This document shows, one piece after another, positions 1-8,672 of a stretch of DNA of 64,000 bases. The DNA comes from JBIYSM02 sp044759095. Its GTDB lineage: Bacteria > Bacillota > Bacilli > Brevibacillales > Brevibacillaceae. A program made the translations under genes and the position numbers. How positions within the stretch are numbered: position 1 is the stretch's first letter; every line of letters starts with the position of its first letter. Where the stretch lies: assembly GCF_044759095.2 (NCBI RefSeq), contig NZ_JBIYSM020000001.1:124001-188000 (forward strand). Direction: 5' to 3'. Below the pieces are notes generated by a model. It did not search any database and had not been told where the DNA came from. It was given only the letters and a program-made list of their open reading frames with translations.

Positions 1-96
1 CGGGGCCCCGCCCGGCGAAGAAGGGGACCCCACTCGGCACAGCGATAGCTAACGCCGAGTGGGTCGAGGATAGCTAATGCCGGGTGGGTTTTCTTA
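1..96 (+). repeat. R element, copy 1 (long form, 5' end outside window)
   Basis: This is the 3' part of the dispersed R element described in the findings. It starts in the GGGGCCCCGCCCGGCG block and holds the inner hairpin CCCACTCGGC/GCCGAGTGGG. The outer arm GCCGGGTGGG pairs with the opening CCCGGC, and the copy ends in TTTTCTTA. The final TTA is also the stop codon of the convergent trmB gene. It probably ends transcription of a plus-strand gene lying before the window. R copies were matched by eye. Confidence 0.8.
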
Positions 97-738
97 CTCC
101 GGCAAATAAATCGCTTCCGTCCGGTAAATCCGCTGTCCGCGTGAAGAAAAGCGCTCTTCGTATTCGGTCATCACATTCTCTTCAGCAAGCGCGGAATGAT
201 GCAGATCAAACGTGATATTGCGCAGGCGGAAACGCTCGTTGGAAAACTGATTGAGGGAGAACTCGAACAAGTTCTCGTTGTCCGTTTTCAGGTGGATTTC
301 TCCGTACGGCTTGAGTACCTGCTTGTACACGTCCAGGAAGCTCTTGTAGGTAAGGCGGCGCTTGTAGTGGCGCTTTTTCGGCCAGGGATCGCTGAAGTTG
401 AGATAGATCCGGTCCACTTCGTTTTCTGCAAACAAATCGTTCAGCATCGCCGCGTTGAACTGGACAAAAGCGAGGTTGGGAATCTCCCGCTGTTCTGTCC
501 GCTGGGCAGCGCGGAGAACCACCTCCGCTTTCAGCTCGACGGCGATAAAGTTCGTTTCCGGATGGCGAGCGGCCAGCGTCGTGATGAAGCGCCCTTTGCC
601 GCAGCCGATTTCCACATGGATCGGGTGATCGTTGCCGAACCGTTCCTTCCAGCGCCCTTTGTAACGGGCGGGTTGATCCACAAAAGTAGGGTATTGTCGC
701 AGGGCCTCTTCGGCTCCGGGAATGTTGCGCAGTCGCAT
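94..738 (-). CDS. trmB: tRNA (guanine-N7)-methyltransferase TrmB
   Basis: This enzyme methylates N7 of G46 in the variable loop of many tRNAs, using S-adenosylmethionine. The SAM site is seen as VEIGCGKGRF, and the catalytic region as NFSDPWPKKRHYKRR, both typical of TrmB. The length of 214 residues fits the family. The ATG at 738 (MRLRNIPGAEEAL) is chosen over an upstream in-frame ATG because GAGGAGG lies 5 nt before it and family members begin with MRLRN. A TTGCAA-N17-TAATCT promoter lies just upstream. The stop codon is shared with the end of R copy 1, so the gene is convergent with whatever precedes the window. Confidence 0.95.
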   Translation of the reverse strand: MRLRNIPGAEEALRQYPTFVDQPARYKGRWKERFGNDHPIHVEIGCGKGRFITTLAARHPETNFIAVELKAEVVLRAAQRTEQREIPNLAFVQFNAAMLNDLFAENEVDRIYLNFSDPWPKKRHYKRRLTYKSFLDVYKQVLKPYGEIHLKTDNENLFEFSLNQFSNERFRLRNITFDLHHSALAEENVMTEYEERFSSRGQRIYRTEAIYLPE

Positions 739-1174
739 AGGTACCTCCTCAAAGCTAGTAAACAAGCTTCTATTAGATTACGACGTGTCACAACAGGTTG
801 CAAGTGACCTGAACCATTGGCTTTTCCAGTTTGATCCTCCGATTTTACAAAAAACAGGGGGTATTTTCCTTTCTGGGCAGCGCAAAAGTCGTATGACATC
901 AGGAGAATGAGCAAGATTTTCTGGTAAAATTTAATGCTCATCTCTAGTAAATCTTGGCAGGGAAATTAACTGAAAATTTGCGAAATGTCGCTTGGCAACG
1001 GGTACGAACGTGTCTACCGGTAAATTCAGCCAATCCAGTTTAGCAGGATTGGAAAGTTTTTGGCAATTAAATACGCTGTCGGTTGATGGTAAAGTAGTTA
1101 CCGGACAAGGGTACCCAAACTGTTCGCACAAGGGTTAACGAACCCCGCAACAAGAAAGGGAGGATGAAAGAAGC
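739..1174. other. Divergent intergenic region, trmB / NlpC-P60
   Basis: This 436-bp stretch holds the trmB promoter and a long untranslated leader for the wall hydrolase. A perfect 7-bp hairpin CCAATCC/GGATTGG lies at 1030-1052, followed by a short T-run, and a GGGTT-AACG-AACCC hairpin lies just before the ribosome binding site. I looked for a c-di-AMP (ydaO) riboswitch, common before wall hydrolases, but could not match its conserved core. No convincing ORF was seen. Confidence 0.5.
775..803 (-). promoter_or_regulatory. sigma-A type promoter of trmB
   Basis: On the minus strand TTGCAA (803-798) and TAATCT (780-775) are separated by 17 bp. The site sits 37 bp upstream of the trmB start codon. 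Confidence 0.6.
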
Positions 1175-1672
1175 ATGAAATTGCGTAAATCACTCGTTGG
1201 CGTTTTTCTGGGGATCACAGTAGGGATCACGGGGGTCGTTGCTCCGCTCCCGATGAACCAGGAAGTTGCTTCGGCACAATGGACACAGGCTCGCGCTGAC
1301 AGAGTCATTGCGATTGGGAAACAATATCTGGGAACACCATATAAATTCGGCTCCAGCATCTATACCACACGTACGTTTGACTGCTCCTCGTTTGTCAAAC
1401 GCGTATACAGCCGCATGGGCATTTACCTGCCGCGCACTTCCCGCGACCAGGCAAAACGCGGCTTCCGCGTAGCCAAGAGCAACCTGAGAAAGGGAGATCT
1501 GATCTTCTTTAAAGCCAACAGATGGACCGATTCCAATCGGATTACGCACGTAGCCATTTACGCAGGGAACAACCGGATCCTGCATACGTACGGGAAACCG
1601 GGCGTAACGTTCTCCACTTTCCGAGGGACGTCGTGGGAAAAGCGTTTTGTTACGGCGCGCCGTGTGTTGTAG
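1175..1672 (+). CDS. Secreted NlpC/P60 family cell-wall hydrolase
   Basis: This is a predicted secreted gamma-D-glutamyl peptidase that cleaves peptidoglycan stem peptides. Residues 1-34 form a signal peptide (KLRK, hydrophobic core, ASA-Q cleavage site). The single NlpC/P60 domain follows, with catalytic Cys70 in FDCSSFV, His125 in THVAIY and a third polar residue, probably His137. There are no LysM or SH3 domains, so it is a minimal one-domain enzyme of 165 residues. The start has AGGGAGG upstream. It is monocistronic, ending in a strong terminator shared with the convergent ilvD. Confidence 0.9.
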   Translation: MKLRKSLVGVFLGITVGITGVVAPLPMNQEVASAQWTQARADRVIAIGKQYLGTPYKFGSSIYTTRTFDCSSFVKRVYSRMGIYLPRTSRDQAKRGFRVAKSNLRKGDLIFFKANRWTDSNRITHVAIYAGNNRILHTYGKPGVTFSTFRGTSWEKRFVTARRVL

Positions 1673-1694
1673 TCAACAACATAATAGGGCAAAA

Positions 1695-1724
1695 GGAAGA
1701 GCACCTCAAGTGGGTGCTCTTTCC
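1695..1724. terminator. Bidirectional intrinsic terminator, NlpC-P60 / ilvD
   Basis: GGAAGAGCACC and GGGTGCTCTTTCC form a stem with a short TCAAGT-type loop between the two convergent genes. Confidence 0.75.
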
Positions 1725-1742
1725 TGTTATGTCCCGCATTTT

Positions 1743-3419
1743 TTATATCTTCATCACGCCGCCCATGCTTGCGTTGGTAACCAGCTTGGAGTAGCGGGCG
1801 AGGTATCCGGTTTTTACCTTCGGCTCAAAACCGGACCAGTTCGCCTGGCGTCGAGCCAGTTCATCCGGTGACACCTGCAGCTGCATGGTGCGCTCCACGA
1901 GATCGATGCTGATGATGTCGCCGTCTTGCACGAAAGCGATTGGTCCGCCCTCAGCCGCTTCCGGGGAGACGTGTCCGATACTGATGCCGCGGGAGGCGCC
2001 AGAGAAGCGTCCGTCGGTTACCAGCGCTACCTTGGTGCCCAACCCCATTCCGACGATCTGGGAGGTAGGAGCGAGCATTTCCGGCATTCCCGGTCCGCCC
2101 TTTGGACCTTCGTAGCGGATTACCACCACGTGACCTTCCTTTACCAGCCCGTTGGCGATGCCGGCGAGCGCTTCTTCCTGCGAGTCGAAGCAGATGGCAG
2201 GACCCTCATGACGCTTGATGGACGGATCTACTGCCGCCGTCTTGATGATCGCGCCCTGCGGGGCAAGGTTTCCGAACAAGACGGCAAGACCGCCCGTCTC
2301 ACTGTACGGATTATCCAGTCGGCGAATGACCTTGTCGTCGAGGATGTCGGCTCCGGCGATGTTTTCGCCCAACGTTTTGCCGGTGACGGTGATGCGGTCC
2401 AAATGAAGAGTTCCCGGCTTTTTGGAGAGTTCGTTCAAAATGGCGGTAACGCCCCCGGCGTTGTGACAATCTTCAATGTGGTAGTCGGAAGCCGGGCTCA
2501 GCTTGCACAAGTGGGGCACGCGTTTGGCTACCTCGTTGATTCGCTCGATCGGATAGTCGATGCCCGCTTCGTGAGCGAGTGCCAGTGTGTGCAGCACGGT
2601 GTTGGTGGAGCCGCCCATCGCCATGTCCAGGGCAAAAGCGTCGTCGATGGCTTCCAACGTGACGATGTCGCGCGGCTTGATGTCCCGTTCGATCAGCTCC
2701 ATCAGCTTCTTCGCAGTCGCTCTCACCAGTTCCTTGCGCTCCGGAGAAACAGCGAGAATGGTTCCGTTGCCGGGGAGAGCGAGTCCCAGCGCTTCCGCCA
2801 GACAGTTCATGGAGTTGGCGGTAAACATGCCGGAACAGGAACCGCAGGACGGACAGCCGAACTGCTCCAGCTCGGTGAGTTGGTTGTCGTCGATAATGCC
2901 TGCCTGATAGGCTCCGACACCCTCAAAGACGGATGCGAGCGAGATCGCGCGGCCATCGCTTGTTTTGCCGGCCTTCATCGGGCCGCCTGTGACAAACAGC
3001 GTGGGAATATTGACGCGTAGGGCGCCCATCATCATGCCGGGAGTGATTTTGTCGCAGTTCGGAATACAGATCAGGCCGTCAAACCAGTGGGCGGCTACCA
3101 CCGTCTCCAGACTGTCGGCGATGATTTCCCGGCTGGGCAGCGAGTAACGCATCCCGATATGACCCATAGCGATGCCGTCGTCGACGCCGATCGTGTTGAA
3201 TTCAAACGGCACCCCGCCTGCTTCCCGAACGGCTTCCTTGACGATTTGTCCAAACTCCTGCAGGTGAACGTGCCCCGGAATGATGTCGATATAGGAGTTG
3301 CAAATGGCGATAAACGGTTTGTCGAAGTCTTCCTCCTTGACGCCGGCCGCGCGCAGCAGGCTGCGGTGAGGGGCTCTGTCAAAACCTTTTTTGATCATGT
3401 CGCTTCTTCTTTTTGTCAT
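1743..3419 (-). CDS. ilvD: Dihydroxy-acid dehydratase
   Basis: This enzyme converts 2,3-dihydroxy-3-methylbutanoate or -pentanoate to the 2-oxo acids in valine and isoleucine synthesis, using an Fe-S cluster. Family signatures are CNSYIDIIPGH near residue 40, CDKITPGMMMGA, and CPSCGSCSGMFTANSMN with cluster cysteines. The C-terminal half carries GRFSGASRGISIGHVSPEAAEGG. The length of 558 residues is full. AGGAGAAGGGAG lies before the ATG. The gene stands alone, away from other ilv genes. No T-box leader was recognised upstream. Confidence 0.97.
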   Translation of the reverse strand: MTKRRSDMIKKGFDRAPHRSLLRAAGVKEEDFDKPFIAICNSYIDIIPGHVHLQEFGQIVKEAVREAGGVPFEFNTIGVDDGIAMGHIGMRYSLPSREIIADSLETVVAAHWFDGLICIPNCDKITPGMMMGALRVNIPTLFVTGGPMKAGKTSDGRAISLASVFEGVGAYQAGIIDDNQLTELEQFGCPSCGSCSGMFTANSMNCLAEALGLALPGNGTILAVSPERKELVRATAKKLMELIERDIKPRDIVTLEAIDDAFALDMAMGGSTNTVLHTLALAHEAGIDYPIERINEVAKRVPHLCKLSPASDYHIEDCHNAGGVTAILNELSKKPGTLHLDRITVTGKTLGENIAGADILDDKVIRRLDNPYSETGGLAVLFGNLAPQGAIIKTAAVDPSIKRHEGPAICFDSQEEALAGIANGLVKEGHVVVIRYEGPKGGPGMPEMLAPTSQIVGMGLGTKVALVTDGRFSGASRGISIGHVSPEAAEGGPIAFVQDGDIISIDLVERTMQLQVSPDELARRQANWSGFEPKVKTGYLARYSKLVTNASMGGVMKI

Positions 3420-3510
3420 GGATCTGATACTCCCTTCTCCTGTACACCTGTTCCTACGATTTTTTGAATAATCTTATCATTATTGGACAGGTGGAAACAA
3501 CCGCAAAAAT

Positions 3511-3526
3511 CTGAACATTCGTTCAG
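3511..3526. promoter_or_regulatory. 16-bp palindrome with LexA-box shape
   Basis: CTGAACATTCGTTCAG is a palindrome with 6-bp arms and matches the GAAC-N4-GTTC core of the Bacillus LexA (DinR) site. It lies between divergent ilvD and the EamA transporter, neither of which is a usual SOS gene, so another regulator may bind here. The assignment rests on pattern only. Confidence 0.35.
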
Positions 3527-3686
3527 GATACATCCTTGCTTCGACGCTTTGCGGCTTTGGAAGACAAAAGCGGTAAACATAGGCGCAATTGCAAAAACAT
3601 TTGAAAACACCGATTTTCTGACTTTCGCATGGTAAAGTAGAAAAAGAATGCAAGGATACATCGTAGGGAGAGGGTGAACTGCTGTC

Positions 3687-4631
3687 ATGTGGAACAACAA
3701 GAGCCTGTACGCCCTTCCGTTGATTGCCGCGTTGTTTTGGGGAGGCAATTTTGTGGCGGGACGAGCCGCCTTGGACGAACTGCCACCGTTCAGCTTGTCG
3801 TTTCTGCGCTGGAGCATCGCGCTATTGGTGCTGCTTCCGTTTACCTGGCGGGGGATCGTCAGCGAGGCGTCTTTTTATCGTTCGCAATGGAAGGAAATTT
3901 CCTTTTTGGGATTGCTTGGTATCGCTGCGTTTACTCCGCTGGTCTACCTTTCCATTCTACATACATCCACCATTAATGCTGCGATGCTGGCCGCTTCGTC
4001 GCCGATGATGATCGTACTCATGGCTTTCGTGCTCTTGGGCGACAGAATTTCCGGGCGACAGCTGGCGGGGTTCATCGTCTCGCTGATGGGAGTGCTCTGG
4101 ATCGTGAGCAAGGGCGCCATCACGCAGCTGGGCCAGTTCCATTGGAATACGGGTGACATCATCATGCTCGCCTCCAACGTCATTTGGGCGCTGTACTCCA
4201 TTCGCATCCGCAAAGCGGATCCAAGACTGACCGGCATGAGGGGATTTACCCTGTCGATTGCCGTCTCCCTGCTGTTTTTGCTGCCAGGTACGCTTTGGGA
4301 GGTATACGGCCAAGGCGTGCTGCTGTTTCAGCCAGCTGCAGCATGGAACGTCCTGTACCTGGGCGTGTTTGCTTCCGTCGTATCGTTTCTCTGCTGGAAC
4401 AAGTCAATCGCGCTCCTCGGGCCAGGCAAAGCCTCCCCGTTTCTCAACTTCATTCCGGTTTTCGCCGCGCTCTTTTCCGTGCTGTTTCTAAATGAACGAC
4501 TGCAGGTGGCGCAAGCGGTGGGCGGCATGTTCATTCTGGCTGGTGTCTACTTGTCCTCGCTGACGAAGCGTTCGGTCCCGAAGGTGCGGGAACAGGGAGA
4601 GACAGGCGTACCCCAGGAAGTCAATGCGTGA
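3687..4631 (+). CDS. EamA/DMT family transporter
   Basis: This 314-residue integral membrane protein has two EamA repeats, about ten hydrophobic segments in all. It opens with ALFWGGNFVAGRAAL, typical of the first helix. Family members export metabolites or amino acids, and the substrate cannot be read from sequence. The C-terminal tail after residue 290 is charged and cytoplasmic. The ribosome site GGGAGAGGGTGA is a little far (about 12 nt) from the ATG. A hotdog thioesterase follows after about 60 nt and may be cotranscribed. Confidence 0.85.
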   Translation: MWNNKSLYALPLIAALFWGGNFVAGRAALDELPPFSLSFLRWSIALLVLLPFTWRGIVSEASFYRSQWKEISFLGLLGIAAFTPLVYLSILHTSTINAAMLAASSPMMIVLMAFVLLGDRISGRQLAGFIVSLMGVLWIVSKGAITQLGQFHWNTGDIIMLASNVIWALYSIRIRKADPRLTGMRGFTLSIAVSLLFLLPGTLWEVYGQGVLLFQPAAAWNVLYLGVFASVVSFLCWNKSIALLGPGKASPFLNFIPVFAALFSVLFLNERLQVAQAVGGMFILAGVYLSSLTKRSVPKVREQGETGVPQEVNA

Positions 4632-4690
4632 AAATGTGACGGGCTTGCTCTACAATGAAAAGAATCAAGACTTGTAATGGAGTGAGCCAG

Positions 4691-5161
4691 ATGGTAGAAG
4701 AGATGATGCAGATCATGGAGCAGGGGAGTGAAGAGGAGCGGCAGATCCTAGAGCTGGCGGTTCAAGCGATTAAGCAGAAGCGTGAGCGGAACAGCCCCTT
4801 TCTCTCCGGCTTTCTAGGGTTAAAAGGCACCTTTCTGGATGACAGAACCTATCAGTTTATCGTGCCGGTTACGCCGTTCATGCACAACCCGCTGGGCGTC
4901 GTTCACGGAGGCGTGCTGGCCACGCTGATCGACTCGACCATGGGATCGATGATCAACCGATCCCTGCCTTCCGATCAGTATGCGGTTACGACGGAACTCA
5001 AGGTCAACTACATTCGTCCCGGCAAAGGGGAGCAGCTTCGCTCCGAGGCGTCCATCCTGCACCGCGGTCAGACGCTGGTCGTCTGCCAGGGAAGCGTCTA
5101 CGATGAGCGTGACAAGCTGCTGGCGCATGCGACAGGGACGTTTATGCTTTTGAAAAGGTAA
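4691..5161 (+). CDS. PaaI-type hotdog thioesterase
   Basis: This protein likely hydrolyses an acyl- or aryl-CoA thioester; the substrate is unknown. A helical N-terminus of about 40 residues precedes one hotdog domain. The family signature is NPLGVVHGGVLATLIDSTMG, in which the HGG and following acidic residue belong to the active site, and TTELKVNYIRPGKG follows. The start is placed at 4691 because GGAG lies 8 nt upstream; an earlier in-frame ATG at 4655 has no ribosome site. It has 156 residues and ends at a strong terminator. Confidence 0.85.
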   Translation: MVEEMMQIMEQGSEEERQILELAVQAIKQKRERNSPFLSGFLGLKGTFLDDRTYQFIVPVTPFMHNPLGVVHGGVLATLIDSTMGSMINRSLPSDQYAVTTELKVNYIRPGKGEQLRSEASILHRGQTLVVCQGSVYDERDKLLAHATGTFMLLKR

Positions 5162-5200
5162 AAAACACGGCTCCTTTCACATTAAGGAGCCGTGTTTTTT
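5161..5200. terminator. Intrinsic terminator after thioesterase gene
   Basis: AAAAACACGGCTCCTT and AAGGAGCCGTGTTTTTT form a long perfect stem with runs of A and T on both sides, so it can act in both directions. The next gene is convergent. Confidence 0.9.
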
Positions 5201-5233
5201 ACGCCAAAAAGGGGAGAATAGAGGTTTTTTCCG

Positions 5234-5611
5234 TTACGATATGACCACCAATCCGCTGTACTGGGCGATATACTGCAGCATTTTTCGCGACAGCGGCACG
5301 ATGAATTCCATGTTTTCCCGTTCCACGATCCCGGAGCGGGTCACGATGCGGGCCCATTTTACCACCAGCTTGTAGTAGTCCGATCCAAACGCAGAGCGAA
5401 TCGTTTCACTCTGATGGCGGAACATGGCCGGCGCAGAATCCAGTTTGATCGGCACCATGCTGACAATATCGCGCAGGAACAGATGGTACGTGGTATGCGG
5501 TTTTTGAAAAACCAGCTCCTTGCTGGTGACGGAACAGCCGAGATTTTTGTTCATCTGGGTCAGTTTCAGTTCGCCTTCCAGGTTCTTGAGACGAATAAAA
5601 TCGCTGTTCAT
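5234..5611 (-). CDS. Conserved hypothetical protein, 125 aa
   Basis: I do not recognise this family. The protein is soluble, mixed alpha/beta by appearance, with no signal peptide, cysteine pair or repeat. The middle contains HTTYHLFLRDIVSMVPIK and the C-terminal part is basic then hydrophobic. A strong ribosome site (AAGGGGG) precedes the ATG. It lies between convergent thioesterase and divergent phosphatase genes and appears to be a single-gene unit. Confidence 0.7.
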   Translation of the reverse strand: MNSDFIRLKNLEGELKLTQMNKNLGCSVTSKELVFQKPHTTYHLFLRDIVSMVPIKLDSAPAMFRHQSETIRSAFGSDYYKLVVKWARIVTRSGIVERENMEFIVPLSRKMLQYIAQYSGLVVIS

Positions 5612-5765
5612 CCTGAACCCCCTTCTGCGGGAAACTGCGTGTTCTTTTCATTCTAGAGACTCACGGGGGGATTCGCAAGGGAAAATGCTGGACCTGGAGC
5701 TTGAAGGGGAAGGCGGTTGTCATGTACGATGGAAAAACCGAGTGAAAAAAGGAGCGTCTACCGTG

Positions 5766-6542
5766 ATGATTGAGATTGCCAAGGAAGCGGCCCTGGCGGC
5801 AGGTGCCTATTTGAAAGAGCGCTTTGCAGAGCAGCTGATCCCGGATCTGGAGCTGCACAACGATGTCAAACTGCCGGAGGACAAAGAGAGCGAGCGGCGG
5901 ATTATCGAGGTGCTGCACCGTCATTTTCCGGCGCACACCATCTACTCCGAAGAGATCGGCGTAGTGCGGCGCGACGAGGAATACGTCTGGATTGTCGACC
6001 CTTTGGACGGAACCAACAACTACTTCATCGGGCATCCGTACTTCTCCATTTCCATTGCACTGCAGCACAAAGGAGACCTGGCGCTGGGCGTCGTATACAA
6101 CCCGGTGGCAGGCCAGCTGTTCTGGGCAGAAAAAGGGAAAGGGGCGTTTCTCAACGGAAAACGGCTCAACGTCAATACGCGCCTCGATTTGAACAAAGCG
6201 GTGGGAACCTACATCCGCGGCCGCGATACCGTCACCAAGGAAGAGGAACTGGACTTTACCCGACCGTTTGTGCTGCATACCAAACGGCTGATGCGCAACA
6301 TCGCACCTGCTCTCGACTGGTGCCTCCTTGCCAACGGTTGGATCGATTACATCGTGATGCAGCGTTCCGGTATCATGGATGTAGCTGCCGGTATTCTTAT
6401 TGCCCAGGAAGCGGGGGCCAAAGTGACAGACTGGCAGGGAGTTCCCTACCGTCACGAGCCGTTCCAGGATGAACACCAGCCTTCCATTATGGCCTCCAAC
6501 GGCCATCTGCATGAAGAGATTCGCCGACTCATTTCCCAATAA
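5766..6542 (+). CDS. Inositol monophosphatase family phosphatase
   Basis: This is a Mg-dependent, Li-sensitive-type sugar or inositol phosphate phosphatase; the exact substrate cannot be told. Metal-binding motifs are visible: TIYSEEIG near residue 60, WIVDPLDGTNNY near residue 78, and the C-terminal MDVAAGILIAQEAGA. Its 258 residues match the family. The reading frame is open further upstream, but GGAG at 5750-5753 supports a start at GTG 5763 or ATG 5766. It ends at a clear terminator. Confidence 0.9.
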   Translation: MIEIAKEAALAAGAYLKERFAEQLIPDLELHNDVKLPEDKESERRIIEVLHRHFPAHTIYSEEIGVVRRDEEYVWIVDPLDGTNNYFIGHPYFSISIALQHKGDLALGVVYNPVAGQLFWAEKGKGAFLNGKRLNVNTRLDLNKAVGTYIRGRDTVTKEEELDFTRPFVLHTKRLMRNIAPALDWCLLANGWIDYIVMQRSGIMDVAAGILIAQEAGAKVTDWQGVPYRHEPFQDEHQPSIMASNGHLHEEIRRLISQ

Positions 6543-6547
6543 GTGGG

Positions 6548-6592
6548 ACCCCCAGCGACGTATGCATCAATGCGTTGGGGGTTCCTTTTTTT
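6548..6592 (+). terminator. Intrinsic terminator after phosphatase gene
   Basis: ACCCCCAGCG pairs with CGTTGGGGGT and is followed by TTCC and a run of seven T. Confidence 0.85.
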
Positions 6593-6676
6593 CTATTTCC
6601 CAATAGAAAAGAAACCAATCTTTTCTTTCCTCGTAAAACGATGTATCGCGTATAATGTTGGTGAGGTGTTGAACAA

Positions 6677-7126
6677 ATGGCACGGCTAGAATACCGATTG
6701 CTGGACGAAGCGAACCAGTATCCGGTCCTTTACTACTATGAGCAGATCGACAAGGACGAAGTGTCGCGGCGCTTTGCCTGCGACTACTTTGTGAAAGGTC
6801 ACATGGTGTACGAGAAGACGTCCTGTGCAGTTGAGGCGGACCGTTATGTCGTATATGTGAAGCGTTCTGACCAGGAGCAGGCGGTGGATTACGCGCATAC
6901 GGCTGCGCCGCGCTGGGGAAGCGTGCGGATCGAGCTTCGCGAATACAAGGAAGGAACCACTGTTTACCCGCTGGTCCACACCTACTATTTTAAGGACGAC
7001 GACGATGCGCTGCTGCATCTGCAGAGCGATTACCTGTATTTGCATGGCCGCGAATGGGAGAAGACCTCGACCGAGGTGGACGAAGACAGGCAGGTGTACG
7101 TCTACTACGCCCAGCCGACATCGTAG
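6677..7126 (+). CDS. Unknown protein, first gene of the ATP-grasp/DUF350/channel operon
   Basis: This 149-residue soluble protein is rich in Tyr and acidic residues and has no membrane segment. I do not recognise the fold. By position it may play the part of the cytosolic YjfK-type proteins found beside DUF350 and ATP-grasp ligases in other bacteria; this is inference. A TATAAT box at 6651-6656 and a GTGAGGTG ribosome site make it the promoter-proximal gene. The next gene starts 13 nt after its stop. Confidence 0.75.
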   Translation: MARLEYRLLDEANQYPVLYYYEQIDKDEVSRRFACDYFVKGHMVYEKTSCAVEADRYVVYVKRSDQEQAVDYAHTAAPRWGSVRIELREYKEGTTVYPLVHTYYFKDDDDALLHLQSDYLYLHGREWEKTSTEVDEDRQVYVYYAQPTS

Positions 7127-7139
7127 GGGGAGAAGGATC

Positions 7140-7406
7140 ATGTCACTTACCAAGACAAATAAGGTCGTCGGGCTGTTTCTCGCTGCCGCGTTGGCGGTGA
7201 GCGGATGTTCCGCCGAGGAGACCTATCAGGGGGACGACTGCCTCGACGAGAACAACGACGGCTATTGCGACGACGACGGCAGCCAGACATCGGGCAGTTC
7301 CTATATCGACGTGGATGGAAAGAAAAAGTACAAGCGGATGTACACCGGCGTCACCAGCGGGGCCAAGGGCGGCATCGGCAGTTCCGGTTACTCCAGCTCG
7401 GGGTAA
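7140..7406 (+). CDS. Small acidic lipoprotein
   Basis: This 88-residue protein has a lipoprotein signal: a KTNK N-terminus, a hydrophobic stretch and the lipobox AVSGC with Cys at about residue 23. Mature residues include DENNDGYCDDDGS, resembling a calcium-binding EF-hand or thrombospondin type-3 loop, followed by a Gly/Ser-rich tail. The ATG at 7140 follows GGGGAGAAGG; a longer frame opening at 7005 would overlap the upstream gene and lacks a signal. It may correspond to the lipoprotein (YjfM-like) of yjfKLMC clusters. Confidence 0.8.
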   Translation: MSLTKTNKVVGLFLAAALAVSGCSAEETYQGDDCLDENNDGYCDDDGSQTSGSSYIDVDGKKKYKRMYTGVTSGAKGGIGSSGYSSSG

Positions 7407-7409
7407 GGC

Positions 7410-8654
7410 ATGACGCTCACATACTTGCAGCGGCGCGAACGGCTGTATCAACCGCTTCGGGAAAGCGGGACGTTTACCTGGGACTGGATGTACGGAGAGG
7501 AGTATGCCCTGGCTTCTCTTCACTTGATTTCCCCGTCCTTTCGTCAGGAGCTGTCGCTGGCGACCACCCACTTGGCGCGGATTTTTGCCAAAATGGTGCC
7601 CGTGCTGCAGCGGGCGGACGACAGTCTGCTGCGGGAACTGGGAATTCCGGAGGAGGCATTGGCTGCGGTGCGAACCATGGTCTCTGTGGAGATTCCTACG
7701 GTTGTGGGGAGGTTTGATTTTGCCCACACTCCAGAAGGCCTGAAAATGCTGGAGTTCAACAGCGACACGCCGACCGGAATCGTGGAAGCGTTTTTCGTCA
7801 ACGACTTCGTTTGCCGCTTTTTTGACGAGGAAAATCCCAACGCCGGCCTGTCCGCGCAGATTGGGCCTGCGTTTCAGAAGATCATCGGCTCCTATCGGAA
7901 TGTGGGCTTCGATACCGGTCATATCTGGTTCAGTTCGCTCGATTGGCATGAAGAAGACAAAGGAACGACGCTGTATTTGATGGAGCAGTCCGGACTTGGG
8001 GCCCGCTTTGCTCCGCTGGAACAGCTTCGCGTACAGGGTGACCGCTTGTACATACAGAAGGAAGACGGATTGGAACCGGTTGACGTCCTCTATCGCCTGC
8101 ACGCTCTGGAAAAACTGGCGGAGGAACGAGACGAGGACGGATACCCGACCGGAGCTCATGTGCTGGAGCTGATAGCCGGGAAGCGTCTGGCGATCATCAA
8201 TCCGCCCTCCGCCTTTCTTATGCAGACGAAGGCATTGCAGGCGCTGATCTGGAGCTTGTACGAGGCGGGGGAATTTTTCGACGGGGATGAACGGGAAATC
8301 ATCGGCCGTTACATGCTGCCAACGTACTTTGAGAATCGCTTTCTGGGAACGGCTGACTATGTAACGAAGCCGATTTTCGGACGGGAGGGAGGAGGCGTCA
8401 CACTGTACGACGCCAAAGGAAATCCGCTTGACCGGGACCGGGAAGAGCTGTACTGGGAGCAGCCGATGATCTACCAGCAGCGGGCGGAATTGCCTTTGGT
8501 AACGGTAGAGACCGCAAAAGGCGAATACACCGGACGTCTGTTGTGGGGCTCGTTTCTCATCGGGGGCGATGCGTCGGCTGTAATCGCCCGGGTCGGCGGT
8601 CCGATCACGAACAACCTATCGTATTATTTGCCGATTGGCATACAAAACGGGTAG
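7410..8654 (+). CDS. ATP-grasp ligase, glutathionylspermidine synthase family
   Basis: This 414-residue protein belongs to the synthetase-only branch of the glutathionylspermidine synthase fold, which joins a carboxylate to an amine using ATP. The N-terminal AMFEFN-like region is seen as KMLEFNSDTPTG. The C-terminal ATP-grasp part has VTKPIFGREGGGVTLYD and ends in a conserved GGDASAVIARVGG region. There is no amidase domain. The gene starts 3 nt after the lipoprotein stop, so translation is coupled. The same window encodes a bacillithiol-linked protein (YtxJ), so glutathione is an unlikely substrate in this organism. Confidence 0.85.
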   Translation: MTLTYLQRRERLYQPLRESGTFTWDWMYGEEYALASLHLISPSFRQELSLATTHLARIFAKMVPVLQRADDSLLRELGIPEEALAAVRTMVSVEIPTVVGRFDFAHTPEGLKMLEFNSDTPTGIVEAFFVNDFVCRFFDEENPNAGLSAQIGPAFQKIIGSYRNVGFDTGHIWFSSLDWHEEDKGTTLYLMEQSGLGARFAPLEQLRVQGDRLYIQKEDGLEPVDVLYRLHALEKLAEERDEDGYPTGAHVLELIAGKRLAIINPPSAFLMQTKALQALIWSLYEAGEFFDGDEREIIGRYMLPTYFENRFLGTADYVTKPIFGREGGGVTLYDAKGNPLDRDREELYWEQPMIYQQRAELPLVTVETAKGEYTGRLLWGSFLIGGDASAVIARVGGPITNNLSYYLPIGIQNG

Positions 8655-8672
8655 AGGAGAGGGGTAGCAAGT

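Noticed and set aside
942..1174. c-di-AMP (ydaO) riboswitch before the NlpC/P60 gene
   Set aside because: Expected from gene type, but the conserved core could not be matched; only simple hairpins are seen.
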